In this document: positions 31,965 through 41,867 of the stretch, one piece after another
Numbering within the stretch: the first letter of the stretch is position 1
How the letters are laid out: each line of letters starts with the position of its first letter
DNA from: Paulinella micropora
Taxonomy: Eukaryota > Cercozoa > Imbricatea > Euglyphida > Paulinellidae
Reading direction: 5' to 3'
NCBI GenBank assembly: GCA_019918135.1
Contig: WBZZ01003563.1
Location: forward strand, 38,501 to 102,500
DNA length: 64,000 nt
Notes under the pieces: model-generated
The model's database searches: none
What the model was told of the DNA's origin: nothing
What the model saw: the letters and a program-made list of their open reading frames with translations, nothing else
Program-made: the position numbers and the translations under genes

Positions 31965-32671
31965 AGCTAGCACGACAGGCACTTGCTAGCTACGCGGGTG
32001 TGTTTTACCTCGAGCGGCGGGACGCGGCTACTACGGGGCGGGTGCTGGGGGCCCCCACAACACTCTGGCTCTTCAATCTCTACCACTCTCCTCTGCACTC
32101 CCCTTCACCAAGAGCAGCTGCGGCACACCTCATCAGGGGGGGGCACGCTTTTCCTCTGGTCCGCCGGCGGACAACGGCGCATCCCTCTCTCTCTCTCCTG
32201 CTCGCTCGGGCTCTGGCCTTCGCGGGATCTCGTCACCCCCAAGGGGGGCAAAAGGCGGGGGAAAGCCCAGCCAGTGTAAAGAAAGGAATTCTTTTTATTA
32301 AAGCCAGACGTGCTTAAGCAAGAAAATCCTCGACAAAAAAAGCCAGACGCTCTGACGCTTGGCAGGGAGAACTAGCAGGTGCCAGGACGGGGCGGGGGGG
32401 TCTTGGTCCGCCGCGAGTGCTGTCCCTGCCCCGAACCTAGGCCTGCTGCAGGAGGCCAGAGGAGGGACGAGTGCCTCGAAGAGGAGAGCCCCCCCCCTGG
32501 CCTCCTGCGCGCGGCCACCGAGGTAGCCGGCCCACGCTGCCTCTCTCCCCCGAGCCGCCTGCCACCGCCAGCCACGCACCTCGCCCCCCCCCCCGTCCGG
32601 GGCCGGCACGCGCGCGTGCCGGGGGGGGGGCGGCCGGCCCGCGGCCCCTTCCCTGGCTGGCGCGCCCGCGT
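31965..32671. other. Non-coding spacer with bidirectional poly(A) site
   Basis: No convincing ORF with an ATG. Holds poly-C (32,584-32,594) and poly-G (32,621-32,630) tracts. At 32,294-32,302 TTTATTAAA gives ATTAAA on plus and AATAAA on minus, fitting convergent genes. Confidence 0.5.
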
Positions 32672-32803
32672 CTATTCGCGCCAGGGTCCTGCGCGCCAGA
32701 GCTGCCAGGCCGCGTCTTCGGGCCTCGGGCCGGCCGGCCAGACGGGATAGTCGGGTGGGGGCCTAGGCCACCTCTTGGATTTGTCTTTGCGCTTCTTGAA
32801 CAT
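32672..32803 (-). CDS. Possible small basic protein (43 aa)
   Basis: ATG at 32,803; starts MFKKRKDKSKRWPRPPPD and ends with a Trp-rich tail. The open frame extends upstream through a hydrophobic stretch (VAQLTLCLLPALA) but with no ATG, so a longer form would need a non-ATG start or an upstream exon. The minus-strand AATAAA at 32,294-32,299 could serve it. Weakly supported; it may be only the shadow of a GC-rich spacer. Confidence 0.25.
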   Translation of the reverse strand: MFKKRKDKSKRWPRPPPDYPVWPAGPRPEDAAWQLWRAGPWRE

Positions 32804-33094
32804 GGCCAACGCGGGTAACAGGCACAGCGTCAATTGTGCCACCCACAACGTCGCGGGCGTGGCCGGGGGTGGGCAGGGGGAGGGGAGGCGGCGCCGGACA
32901 CACGGCAGGGCGGAGGAGAGTCTTCTTTCTCCTCCCCCCCCTTGCGCCCCCCTCTTCCGCCTCGCGCCAGCGGGCCCGCTGGCACGCCCCTCCCCCTCCG
33001 TGCGCCCCCCGGGCCTGCCCGGCCGTGGGCCAGCGCGGCCGGGGGTCAGAACGGCGCCGGCGACCGCACGGAGTCGCGGTCGGAGGCACAAAGG

Positions 33095-33541
33095 ATGCTG
33101 CCGAAGTGGGAAGTTCTGCTAGCCGGGCTGGGGCTGCCCGACACGGTCCCCGCGCTAGCGTCTGTGCTGTGCGGGCCGCTCGCGCTGTTGCTGTTGTGGT
33201 ACCTAGCCTGCTCGCTCCTGGGCGCGGTGGAGAACGCCCAGCACCAGCTGGCCCGGGACCAGGAGGCCGAGCGGTCGCGGCGTGAGCTGGAACGCCTGCT
33301 CGGGCTCAGTGCGCGCCTGGAACGGGACAGACAGCACTGGCGGCAAGGGCTAGCGTGCATCCGGGAGGTGCTCAACACACTGGACCAGGCCCAAAGAAGC
33401 CTAGCCGAAGTCCGCGCGGGTCTGGAGTCACTGTGTCCGTCCGCCGGTGGCCAGCCAGGGCACGGGGGTGAGCCGGGGCACTTGCCGTGCCTGCACGAGC
33501 AGGCTCACTGGCAGGCAGAAGAAGACGAAGGCTCTGACTAG
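33095..33541 (+). CDS. Island gene 2: single-pass membrane protein with coiled coil (148 aa)
   Basis: ATG 33,095. Residues about 15-45 form a hydrophobic segment (LASVLCGPLALLLLWYLAC), followed by a charged heptad-rich region (AQHQLARDQEAERSRRELER and onward to about residue 110) and an acidic, His-containing tail. Predicted as a membrane-anchored coiled-coil protein, N-terminus short and outside or lumenal, coiled coil on the other face. ATTAAA stands at 33,591, 50 bp after the stop. No family recognised. Intact frame. Confidence 0.65.
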   Translation: MLPKWEVLLAGLGLPDTVPALASVLCGPLALLLLWYLACSLLGAVENAQHQLARDQEAERSRRELERLLGLSARLERDRQHWRQGLACIREVLNTLDQAQRSLAEVRAGLESLCPSAGGQPGHGGEPGHLPCLHEQAHWQAEEDEGSD

Positions 33542-33832
33542 CCACCCACCGTAGCGCTGGCGGCCGTCCGCACAGTTCTGCCTCTTCTTGATTAAACAGT
33601 GTGGGCACTTCAGGGCCTGACCCGGGGGAGGGCCTAGCCCCCCCGTGCTGGCGGCCGGGGGGCGCCGGAGGAGGTCTGTGTCCGAGAGAGAGAGAGCAGC
33701 TTTTTTATCTACCTGAGCACGCAGGGGGGGGGGGAGGAGAGGAAGCAGCCCCCGAGCCCCGAGCCCCGGAGCAGGGGGGGGTCCCGTGCCCGGCCGCCCG
33801 CTCGGGACGGGCCGGGCTGGGGGGGGGGGGGG

Positions 33833-35341
33833 CTACCGGGCGGGCGCGGGCCGGGTGCAGACAAAGTCAATGACGTAGCAGGCGGCCAGCAGGCTGCAGA
33901 CCATGTGGCGCCGGGTGGGGTCCTGCGTGGCCAGATCACGCGCTAACTCCGCCAGGGCCGAGGAGGCATCATCGTCCCCGGGCGGGTGCTCGGGGACCGG
34001 CGGCAGCCCCCCCACGGCGCGCCCGGACGGGTGCTCGGCGACCGGCGGCAGCCCCCCCGCGGCGCGCCCGGACGGGTGCTCGGCGACCGGCGGCAGCCAC
34101 GCCGCGACGCCCAACGGTTCCTGAACGGCGGCGCGGGGCTGGTCGGCGCGCTGCCGGGCGGCCCTGGCTTCTAGTGCTTGGAACTCCGGGCGCCGGCGAA
34201 TAAAGAGTTCGGAGTAGAGCCACAGCTGCGCGTCCGTGGGCCCGCCGGCCTGGCCGGGCCGCAGCGCCTGCCACCACTGCTTGCGCTCGGCGGCCGCGGC
34301 CTCGCCCGCCGACCCCGGGTGCAGCATTTCGTAGGCCGCCGTCCAGGCGCCCAACGCCCGCCCGGGCTGTAACAAGGGCCGGAGCTCGGGGCGCGTCTGG
34401 CACGCGGTATAGAACTCGGCCGCGAGTTCCGGGTCGAAGTAGCCCAGGGCGTGGCCAAAGCGGTCGTGGTAAGCAAAGAGGTTGGCGGCCACGAGGGTCG
34501 GCGCGGCGTGTGCATCCACGCCTAGGCCAAAGATGGCGTGCCGCAACCGGAAGGCGGGGGCCGGGGCACCCCCGCTCGCGCACTCGCGGCACAAGGTCTC
34601 GAACGCACTGCGCACTGCCACGTCCCGGCCGCCCACGCGCTCGTCCACCAGGTCCCCCCCCGCGTCCAACAACCACACCTCCCGGACGGGCCGGTAGGAC
34701 TGCAGGCACGCCCGCAGCAGCTGGCGCAGCGCCCGGCCGGCCCCCCGGTCCGCCGCCCGGCCGGGGCTCGCAAACACTAGGAGCTCTGTGCCCTGCGCGT
34801 GGGACAAGGCCTCCGATTCTTCCAGAAGGGTTTGGTACTTGAAGTCGGGCCGGGCGAGCGCCTCCTCCGCGGCCTGCTGCCCCCGGTGCCCCGGTGGTAG
34901 CAGGCCCGCAAAGTCGTGGGTCAGGGCGTGGACCAGCTCCGCGTGGGTGTGGGGCTTGAGGCGCAGCGTGCCCGGCAGGCCCGGCGCCGCGCCCGCCAGC
35001 ACAAAGCCCAGGTACTGGGCTAGAGCCTCCGGCCCCAGGCCGCCGCGCACACAGACCCCCTCGCGCGTGTAGCAGCCCCTGGCGAGCGCGGCCCGGTACT
35101 CGGCTAGCTCGTAGCCCGCCGCCAGGACCACCCAACGCCCCGCTAGCTCGCCGGCCCGCTCGGGCTGGCCACGTTTGGTCGCCGCGAAGCCCAGGGCCAT
35201 GGCCGTCAGGCCAGTGGGTGGCTGACGCACCCCGGTGGTCGCGGCAGAAAGAGCGCCGCGGATGGAGGGCCAGACCTCCCCGGCCAGCGCGGCCACGGCG
35301 GACGGACCCCCGCCGCTGGAGGATCGGGACGCCGATATCAT
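33833..35341 (-). CDS. Island gene 3: uncharacterised 502-residue protein with proline repeats
   Basis: Long intact frame. The ATG at 35,341 overlaps the opposite ATG of gene 4 (CATG), so the ATG at 35,200 (MALGFAATKRGQPERAG) may be the true start and leave room for a promoter. The body is helical and mixed (VWLLDAGGDLVDERVGG, FGLGVDAHAAPTLVAANLFA), with no family I know. Near the C-terminus are three tandem copies of a 15-residue unit (GRAxGGLPPVxEHPS; 45-bp repeats at about 33,985-34,100). The stop abuts a run of 14 G. The C-terminal hydrophobic segment (MVCSLLAACYVIDFVC) could be membrane-associated. Confidence 0.6.
   Translation of the reverse strand: MISASRSSSGGGPSAVAALAGEVWPSIRGALSAATTGVRQPPTGLTAMALGFAATKRGQPERAGELAGRWVVLAAGYELAEYRAALARGCYTREGVCVRGGLGPEALAQYLGFVLAGAAPGLPGTLRLKPHTHAELVHALTHDFAGLLPPGHRGQQAAEEALARPDFKYQTLLEESEALSHAQGTELLVFASPGRAADRGAGRALRQLLRACLQSYRPVREVWLLDAGGDLVDERVGGRDVAVRSAFETLCRECASGGAPAPAFRLRHAIFGLGVDAHAAPTLVAANLFAYHDRFGHALGYFDPELAAEFYTACQTRPELRPLLQPGRALGAWTAAYEMLHPGSAGEAAAAERKQWWQALRPGQAGGPTDAQLWLYSELFIRRRPEFQALEARAARQRADQPRAAVQEPLGVAAWLPPVAEHPSGRAAGGLPPVAEHPSGRAVGGLPPVPEHPPGDDDASSALAELARDLATQDPTRRHMVCSLLAACYVIDFVCTRPAPAR
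33985..34105. repeat. 45-bp coding minisatellite in island gene 3
   Basis: Two full units and a partial one, nearly identical, encoding the proline-rich GLPPVxEHP repeat. Confidence 0.75.
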
Positions 35342-38055
35342 GGCGGAGCTCTGTGAAATGCTAGACGTGGAACTGGGTGGGGCCGAGCGGAGCGCGGATC
35401 CCTGGGGAAGAGACGTGCCCCCCCCCGGGCACCCGCCCAGGCGCAGGCCGAGCCGCCCCGCGTGCCGATGAGGCAGGCCGACGCAGATACTTGGGCGGGC
35501 GCCGAGCTCCTGCCAGTGCCCACGCAGGCCGGGCCGCTCCCTGCGCAGGCGGACGCCGAGCCGCCCCGAGCGTGGGCGGAGGAGGCCGAGCCACTCCCCG
35601 CGCAGGCGGAGGAGCCCGAGCCCCCCCGAGCGTGGACGGAAGCTGAGCCACTCCCTGCGCAGGCGGAGGAGCCCGAGCCCCCCCGAGCGTGGGCGGACAC
35701 GGGGGCGTCCCCCGCTCCGGTGCCAGCGCAGGCGGAGGAGGCAGAGCCCCCTCCTGCGCGGGCGGACGCGGGGCCGTCCCCCGCCCCGGTGCCAGCGCAG
35801 GCGGCCGCCCCGAGCGTGGGCGGACGCGGGGCCGCCCCGAGCGTGGGCGGACGCGGGGGCGTCCTATGCCCCGGTGCCAGCGCAGGCGGACGCGGGGCCG
35901 CCCCGAGCGTGGGCGGACGCGGGGGCGTCCCATGCCCCGGTGCCAGCGCAGGCGGGCCCCCGGCCGCCCCCCGCGCCGCCGGACGGGGCGAACGCCCAGC
36001 TCCCGGACACCCTCCGGAGCCACGCCGCCGGGTTGACCCCGGGGGGCGGGCGGCGGTGAGCCCTCCGGCGGGGCTCCGGAGGGCGCCCGGCCCCTGGGGG
36101 GGGGCCGGGGGGCGGGCGCTACGGGGGCGGAGGCGGGCCTCGGGGGGGGGGGGGGGGTCCGGCGGTGGCGGGGCCCAGCCCGGCGCTAGGGGAGGGCCGC
36201 GCCGGCCGCTGCAGACGGAGACCGACTGGGCCTGGTGGAACGAGGTGCACGCCAGCAAGCACGGGGGCTCGTTGCTGCGCTATGACACGGACAGCGCGCG
36301 GGTGGTGTTCCGCCACGGCGAGACACCTCCCGCGGCGCCGAGGCCGACAGCGTCATCGGCGAGTGCCCCTCCGGGGTCTGCGTCCTGTACAGCGGGCAGC
36401 GGGCGCACTCGTACAGCCCCAAGGAGAACAGGCCCATGCCGATTCGTTCGCGCCAGTGCGTGCCCGCCTGGGTGCTGCGCTGTTTGCACCGCCACCCCGG
36501 CACGGCGAGCGCGCGCGGGTCCGCCCAGCCCCCGCGCAAGGTGCAGTACGAAACACCGTTGCTGCCGCCAGAGCTGCTGGACCTCTGCGCCGGGCTGGGC
36601 GACGAGAGCCGCACCTCTACCCGGGGCCTGGACCTGACGACCGCCCACCAGTGGCACCTGCTCCTCTTCTACGCGTGCCTCGAAACCCTGATCGGCCCCT
36701 TGCCATGGGAAAGCCCCCGCGAGCCACGGTCCTGCAGCTGGTCGCAGGTGCTGCTGGACAAACTGCACTGCCGGCGCACCGAAGGCGCCCCGGCCACGGA
36801 GGACGGGGCGGCGCGCGAGGAGCTCCTGCCGGCCCAGGTGGCCCAGAACCTGGCCCAGCTGCTCAGGCTGGTGCTGGCGGTGCAGGTCGCCGAGGACGAC
36901 GTGCAGCAGCTCTGTGCCTACGCCCGCCGCAACGCCTTCCTGGTCCGGAGTTACCTGTCGGGCGCCGTGGTGGGAGCGGTCCTGAACCCCTTCTTGGCCC
37001 AGCTGCCGGCGGCGGAGGACCACAACGTGAGCCTCATGTTCGACAGCGATGCGGTAGGGCTGCTGTGCGCGGCCCGGCACATCCGGCCCGGGGAGGGGCT
37101 GTCCCTGCCGCTGGAGCCGGAGGCCCGCTTCGCCGCCGACGGCCGGCCGGCCCCCGAGGACCCCGACCCCGCCCTCGAGAGCCACTACGGACGGCCCACG
37201 GCGGCCTCGCTGCTGCAGCTGGAGGCCCGCACCCGGGAGCAGGTGCTGTCTTTGTCGGCCGCTATCGCCCCGCGGGCGCTGCCGGCCGCCGCCGAGCGAG
37301 ACCTCATCGTGCAGCTCAGCCTGTACGTGGCGAGCGACCTGGCCACCGCGTGGGGCTGGCAGACGCACACCCAGTCGGTCATCCTGCGGGCCGAGCAGCA
37401 CGGCCAGCCCCCGGAGCACGGGAGCCGCGCGGCCTGGTGGCAGGACCTGACGGCGCTGGAGGACGCCCCCGCGGGCCTGGCCTTACACCTGGCCCTGCTG
37501 AACGGCTTCATGCTGCTGCTACACCGGCGCGGGGCCAAGTCCTTTGTCGAGGCCCTGGCCGGCGTCCCGGAGGCTGTCGACGGGCGCCAGGCGGGCGCGG
37601 CCGATTTTCGCTACGCGCAGCAGATCTTCTGGCTGCGGACGCTGACCGCCCAGCTCGCTAACACCGCACGCCTGTTCTTCGAGGCAGCCCCGCACGCGCT
37701 GTACACGGACGCCAAGGCCCCGGCCTCCGGCCCGACGCACGACCTGCGCCTGTGCGTGCGCCTGTTGCTGTCGGTGCTCGTGCTCTACCGCCACCTAGAG
37801 CACGTCAAGGTCACCTTGCTGCAGGAGGCCAGGCGGGGGGCCGACGCCCGGGAGGGCGTGCTGGCGGAGCACTTGTCGGCCGCGGTGTGGTCGTTGCCCG
37901 GCGCGCACACGCACGCGTCCGAGCAACTGCGCGAACGACTGGAGTGCAGCCTGGACCTGTTCCCCGTCTCGCACCTGAAGCCGGACCAGCGAGAGCGCTG
38001 CATTAACGACATGGAAGCGGCCTACGCCCTGAGCCTCAAGCGGCCCCGGAAATAG
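35340..38055 (+). CDS. Island gene 4: SET-like protein with proline-rich repeats (frameshifted)
   Basis: ATG 35,340 opens an acidic start (MAELCEMLDVELGG). At a run of nine C (about 35,420) the signal moves to frame 2, with about 10-residue repeats (PPRAWADAG, PLPAQAEEPE) to about 36,000. A phase-0 GT-AG intron at 36,056-36,214 is possible. Near 36,325 the signal moves to frame 1, which then stays open to 38,055. That part has a SET-like end: NAFLVRSYLSGAVVGAVLNP, then DHNVSLMFDSDAV, then AARHIRPGEGLSL, resembling the N-H-S-x-x-P-N ... R-x-I-x-x-G-E-E-L core of SET lysine methyltransferases but lacking several invariant residues. The last 200 residues are unknown helices. ATTAAA at 38,134. 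Confidence 0.55.
35500..35960. repeat. Proline-rich coding repeats in island gene 4
   Basis: Irregular tandem units of about 30-60 bp built on CCCCGAGCGTGGGCGGA and GTGCCAGCGCAGGCGGA. A frame change (2 to 3) occurs inside them near 35,805, where copies in the new frame again read PPRAWADAG. Confidence 0.7.
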
Positions 38056-38536
38056 CCAGACTAGCGTGTTCAACCCCGCCGCGTGCGGGGAGGGGGGACC
38101 ACGGGGGTTGCGAGCAACTGGCGAGTAGCTTTCATTAAAAAGAGAAACCAGACCGCTGGGCGCGAGGCTAGGCTAGCGATGCTGGAGCAGGGGGGCACGC
38201 GTCTGTCGAAAGAGGGAAGGTAGAAGGCGCAGCCCCTGCTCTCCACCCGTTTCCAGCGGGGTGCCCGGCAGGTTGCAGTATTCCCCCCTCTCCCCCCAAA
38301 GTACAGCACACGTGCCGCACTCCCCCAAGCCCATCCTCCTCCCGACACCGGGCGCCCCCGGCTTTGCGCGCGCCTCCTTCCTCTCTCTCTGCGCATTCTT
38401 CCCTTTTTTTCCTTCCCCTGGGGGGAAGGCGTCGGCCCCCACCGCAGGCAGAGAAAGGCAAAGGCCTCGGACCTAGGTACCCAAAGTGACCAACAACACA
38501 GTAGTTACCCCTCACGCCCTCCCTCACGTGCCCCGG
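38056..38536. other. Spacer between island genes 4 and 5
   Basis: Poly(A) signal ATTAAA at 38,134, otherwise no coding signal with an ATG. Contains pyrimidine-rich low complexity (38,370-38,420). Confidence 0.5.
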
Positions 38537-39992
38537 ATGGTCGACTCTGCCCGCGGGCTAAGCGCCAACCCGCGGCTCCTGCGCTGGCTGGGCTGGACCG
38601 ACTTGGCTGCGCTGGCCTGTGCTGCACCGGAGTACGACCGACAGCTGCGGACGCCCGCGACCTGGCGGGCGGCCGGCGCCGGCGACCTAGCGCTGGACCT
38701 GGTAGCCCGGCCGCAGCTCCGGCCCCTGGTGCAGGTCTGGGGACAGGCCTGGGGTGCCGGGACCCGGCCTCGGGCGAGGCTCGAGGTGCGGGGACGGGCT
38801 GCTGACCCCCTGGCCGAGGTTCGCGCGCTCCGGGCTCAGGTCCGCGTCGAGGGGCTCGTGGTGCAAGGCTCGCTCCCCGCCCTCGTCCAGACTGGCCGAG
38901 GCCTCCACGTCGTTGCGCGGCGTGGTCGACGCGCTCCCAGACCTGTGCTACCTAGATCTGCATGATTGTGACAGCGTGACAGACGAAGGGTTCTTGCCCT
39001 TGGGCCAGCTGACCCAGCTGCAGCACTTGGAATTGGGACTATGCCACGGAATGACGGTGGCGGGGCTTGCTCCCTTGGCCAGGCTGCCACGGCTGCAACG
39101 CCTGGGCATGCGTCGATGCCGGCTGGCAACGACCGGGGGACTACAACACGTAGCGAAGCTGCACCAGCTGCGACATCTGGACCTGAGCGACTGTCAGGGG
39201 CTGACGGACCCCGAGCTCGAGCCCCTGGCGGAACTGCACCAGCTTCAACACCTAGACCTGCGCCATTGCAGCCAGCTGACGGGACAAGGGCTGGGGTACT
39301 TAGCCAATTTGCCCGGGCTGCAACACGTAGACCTGGGGTACTGCGTACAACTGAAGGATGCGGGACTGGGGCATTTGACGGGGCTGCAGCAGCTGCAATA
39401 CCTAGATCTGCAGGCCTGCTGGGGGCTGACGGATGCGGGGCTGACGCACCTGGCGGGGCTGAGCGGGTTGCAGCACCTAGACCTGACCTTGTGTCGCCTG
39501 AGCAATGCAGGGCTGGCGCACTTGGCCGGCCTGACCGGCCTGCGACACCTTGCGCTGAAGCATTGTGGGTGGCTGACAGATGCGGGGCTGACGTACCTGG
39601 CGGGGCTGCACCAGCTGCAACACTTAGACTTGACCGATTGCGAGAAACTGAAGGATACAGGGCTGGCACACTTAGCGTGGCTGCACCAGCTGCAACACCT
39701 CGACCTGAGCTACTGCCGGGAACTGACTGATGCGGGGCTGGCGCACTTGGCCGGCCTGCACCAGCTGCAACACCTCGACCTGAGCTACTGCCGGGAACTG
39801 ACGGATGCGGGGCTGGCGCACTTGGCCGGCCTGCACCAGCTGCAACACCTCGACCTGCGCCATTGCCGCTGGGTCACGCGCGCCGGGGCGGAGGCCGCGG
39901 GGCTAGCGCGTGTGCCGCAGCTCAGGCTGCCGGCAGAGGAGGAGGACGACGACGACCTAGACTCCTCGGACGGGATATGGTCAGAACGGTAG
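38537..39992 (+). CDS. Island gene 5: F-box-like leucine-rich-repeat protein (one frameshift)
   Basis: ATG 38,537 (MVDSARGLSANPRLLRWLGW). The N-terminal 40 residues have an F-box-like pattern (LLRWLGWTDLAALACAAPEY, then TPATWRAAGAGDL). Near 38,890 the frame moves by one base, then about 12 cysteine-type leucine-rich repeats run from 38,945 to 39,900. The consensus is LTDAGLAHLAGLHQLQHLDL with S/R-x-C before LTDAG; units are 75 bp and the last two are nearly identical. The tail is acidic (EEDDDDLDSSD). FBXL proteins recruit substrates to SCF ubiquitin ligases. The same LTDAGLAHL repeat style is known from amoeba-associated Chlamydiae. The frameshift separates the F-box-like and LRR parts. Confidence 0.7.
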
Positions 39993-40349
39993 CTGCACCA
40001 CCTAGGCTTAAGACAGGGCACGACGCGAGGAGAGGTTTCGGGGCCCGCGGGCCAGCGGCCACGCCCAGAACTGGGACGGGGCCCCAGGATGACAGAGAGG
40101 GGGTGGCCAGGGTAGTAGTTTAACTAAAAACTAGAGGCCTGGCGAAAGACAGACGGATGCGGAAGTTCGTTTCGTGTCTGGCAGAGCTGCGACGGTCCGG
40201 GGGCAAAGAGGGAAAAGGAGTTGGTGGTTTGCTCGAGCCTCGCTGAGAGGAGCCTGTGCCCCCCCGTCGGCTTCCCGGCTTAGCCTGCACTCCTTTCTGT
40301 TTTCTTCCTCTTTCTCGGCCGCCCGCCCGGGCGGGCGGGCCCGGCCGGG
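39993..40349. other. Spacer between convergent island genes 5 and 6
   Basis: No coding signal. A short AT-rich patch TAGTTTAACTAAAAACTAG at 40,113-40,131 may hold weak 3'-end signals for one or both genes. Confidence 0.4.
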
Positions 40350-41361
40350 CTACGCGCACTGGGCCAGGAGCGCGCCCAGCGACAGCCTCGTCGTGCCGGG
40401 CGGGACCTGGACGAGGCAGTCCAGGTCCAGCAAGCCTGCGCCGGCCGGCCGGCAGCGGTACTGGTGCAGGTAGCCCTCGGGCAGCACGGCGTTGAGCCAC
40501 AGGGGGTAGCACCGCACGGCCTGCTCGTCCAACGCCAGCCGGAGCGTGTCGAGGGGCGGCACGGGCTCGGCCGAGCAGGCGGGACTGCGGCTGCCCCCCG
40601 CCGCCTCGATCGCGAGCGAGTCCAGCCCCCCCGCGCCACATCCGGCGTCAGGGGAAAGGGCACACCTTCTCCTGCGACAGCACCGGGGCCAGGTGCGCCA
40701 GCGGCGGCGGTTCGCCCGGCAGGGCCTCCGCCGCGACCCAGAGGCCGGGCCGGTACGGCAGCGCGCTGGCCGAGGCCGGCCGGGCCCAGGGGGCGCTCGT
40801 CCACTCCCAGACGCTGTGCGCTAGAAAACAGAAGGCGGTCTGGTACAGGAAGCCACGCTCCGCGTCGAACAGGTACGCGCGCTGGAGCTGCAGGTACGGC
40901 AGGGCCAGCCCCTCCGCCGTGGTCTGCAGCGGCGAGGTGCACTGCCAAGACATCTCCTCGGACAGGGACAGCGTGAGGCCCGCCAGGGCCCGGGCCCAGT
41001 CGGGGCCCAGCGAGCACGTGAACTCGCGCCGGCCGCAGGAGTACTTGGTCACGGCCGCCACCTCGCAGCCGGGGCCTAGGTAGCCGCTGTAGCAGCGGCA
41101 GGCGGGTTGCGGCCAGGGCTCGTGCCAAGTACAGACGCCGCGCCGGCCGCAGTACGGGCTGGGCCGGCCGTCGAGGCCCGTGCAGGTCCGGCAGAGGGGC
41201 TCGGGGGCGCCCGGCGCCGCCACGTCAAAGTAAGTAGTGTCGCACACTGACTGCCGCTGGCTGGCGCTGTTGGGGTGCACAGGCAGCCGGCCGTCCTGGG
41301 CCCGCGCCGGGCCTAGCAGCAGCAGCAGCAGCGCCAGTACCGCCGCGGGGCAAGCGAGCAT
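40350..41361 (-). CDS. Island gene 6: secreted EGF-like protein (two frameshifts near 3' end)
   Basis: ATG 41,361. Residues 1-21 are a clear signal peptide (Leu-rich core, A-R-A cleavage site). A Cys-rich region follows with a perfect EGF-like end motif, CRCYSGYLGPGC (C-x-C-x2-G-Y-x-G-x2-C), preceded by CRTCTGL and CGRRGVC. The rest is a mixed extracellular-type domain with paired cysteines (CGRREFTC). The frame closes at 40,648, but coding signal continues in two further frames to 40,350. Both breaks sit at homopolymers (CCCC at about 40,653 and a C run at 40,626-40,632), so the intact product would be about 335 residues. Likely secreted or surface-bound. Confidence 0.65.
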
Positions 41362-41867
41362 CCGGGGGGGGGGGAAGTCTTTTTACGCCGTGATCGGCTA
41401 CCGCCCCAGAATGGAAGCGCGGGGGTGTGAGGGGGCGCGGCCTGTCCCTCCCCTTCTTCCCTTTTCTTCTCCGTGCCTCTGTGTCGCGTGGGGAGAAAGG
41501 GGGGTCTTGCTGGGGGGGGGAGTACCGCCGGGCTCGAGCGTGTGTGTAGGAGGGGAGAGGTGGGCCGTGAGGGCGTCCGGCGGGCGTGAGTGCCCCGTGG
41601 TGGGCGCCCGCGGGGGGGGGGGGGGGCGAGCGGAGCGGGGGGCGGGCGCGCGCCTCCTTACTCCCCTGTTGGGTGCAGCGGGTGTCCGCGCCGCGGGGAC
41701 AGGGGGGGGGGGTGCGCGCTCCCCCCGACCGCTCCCGGCTGCTTTCCCCGGTCTCCCTCATCCTGCACAGAAAGCAGCTTGCTGCCGACCGCCGAGTAGC
41801 GACCGCGCAGACCTTGTGGAGTGCTCCCGCCGTAGCTTAGCACCACCTCCGTGGCACCCGACGACTT
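41362..41867. other. Divergent spacer between island genes 6 and 7
   Basis: Probable shared promoter region of the divergent pair. Contains poly-G of 15 at 41,612-41,626 and other G runs; no TATA-like box or ORF supported. Confidence 0.45.

Noticed and set aside
35338..36258. 306-codon minus ORF of Pro/Arg/Ala repeats
   Set aside because: Mirror of the repeat region of gene 4; gene 4 continues into a non-repetitive coding domain, this one does not.
36280..37419. 379-codon minus ORF
   Set aside because: Antisense of the SET-like frame, Gly/Arg/Gln-rich, no domain.
38836..39669. 277-codon minus ORF
   Set aside because: Antisense of the LRR array; its repeats are only the complement of the LRR units.
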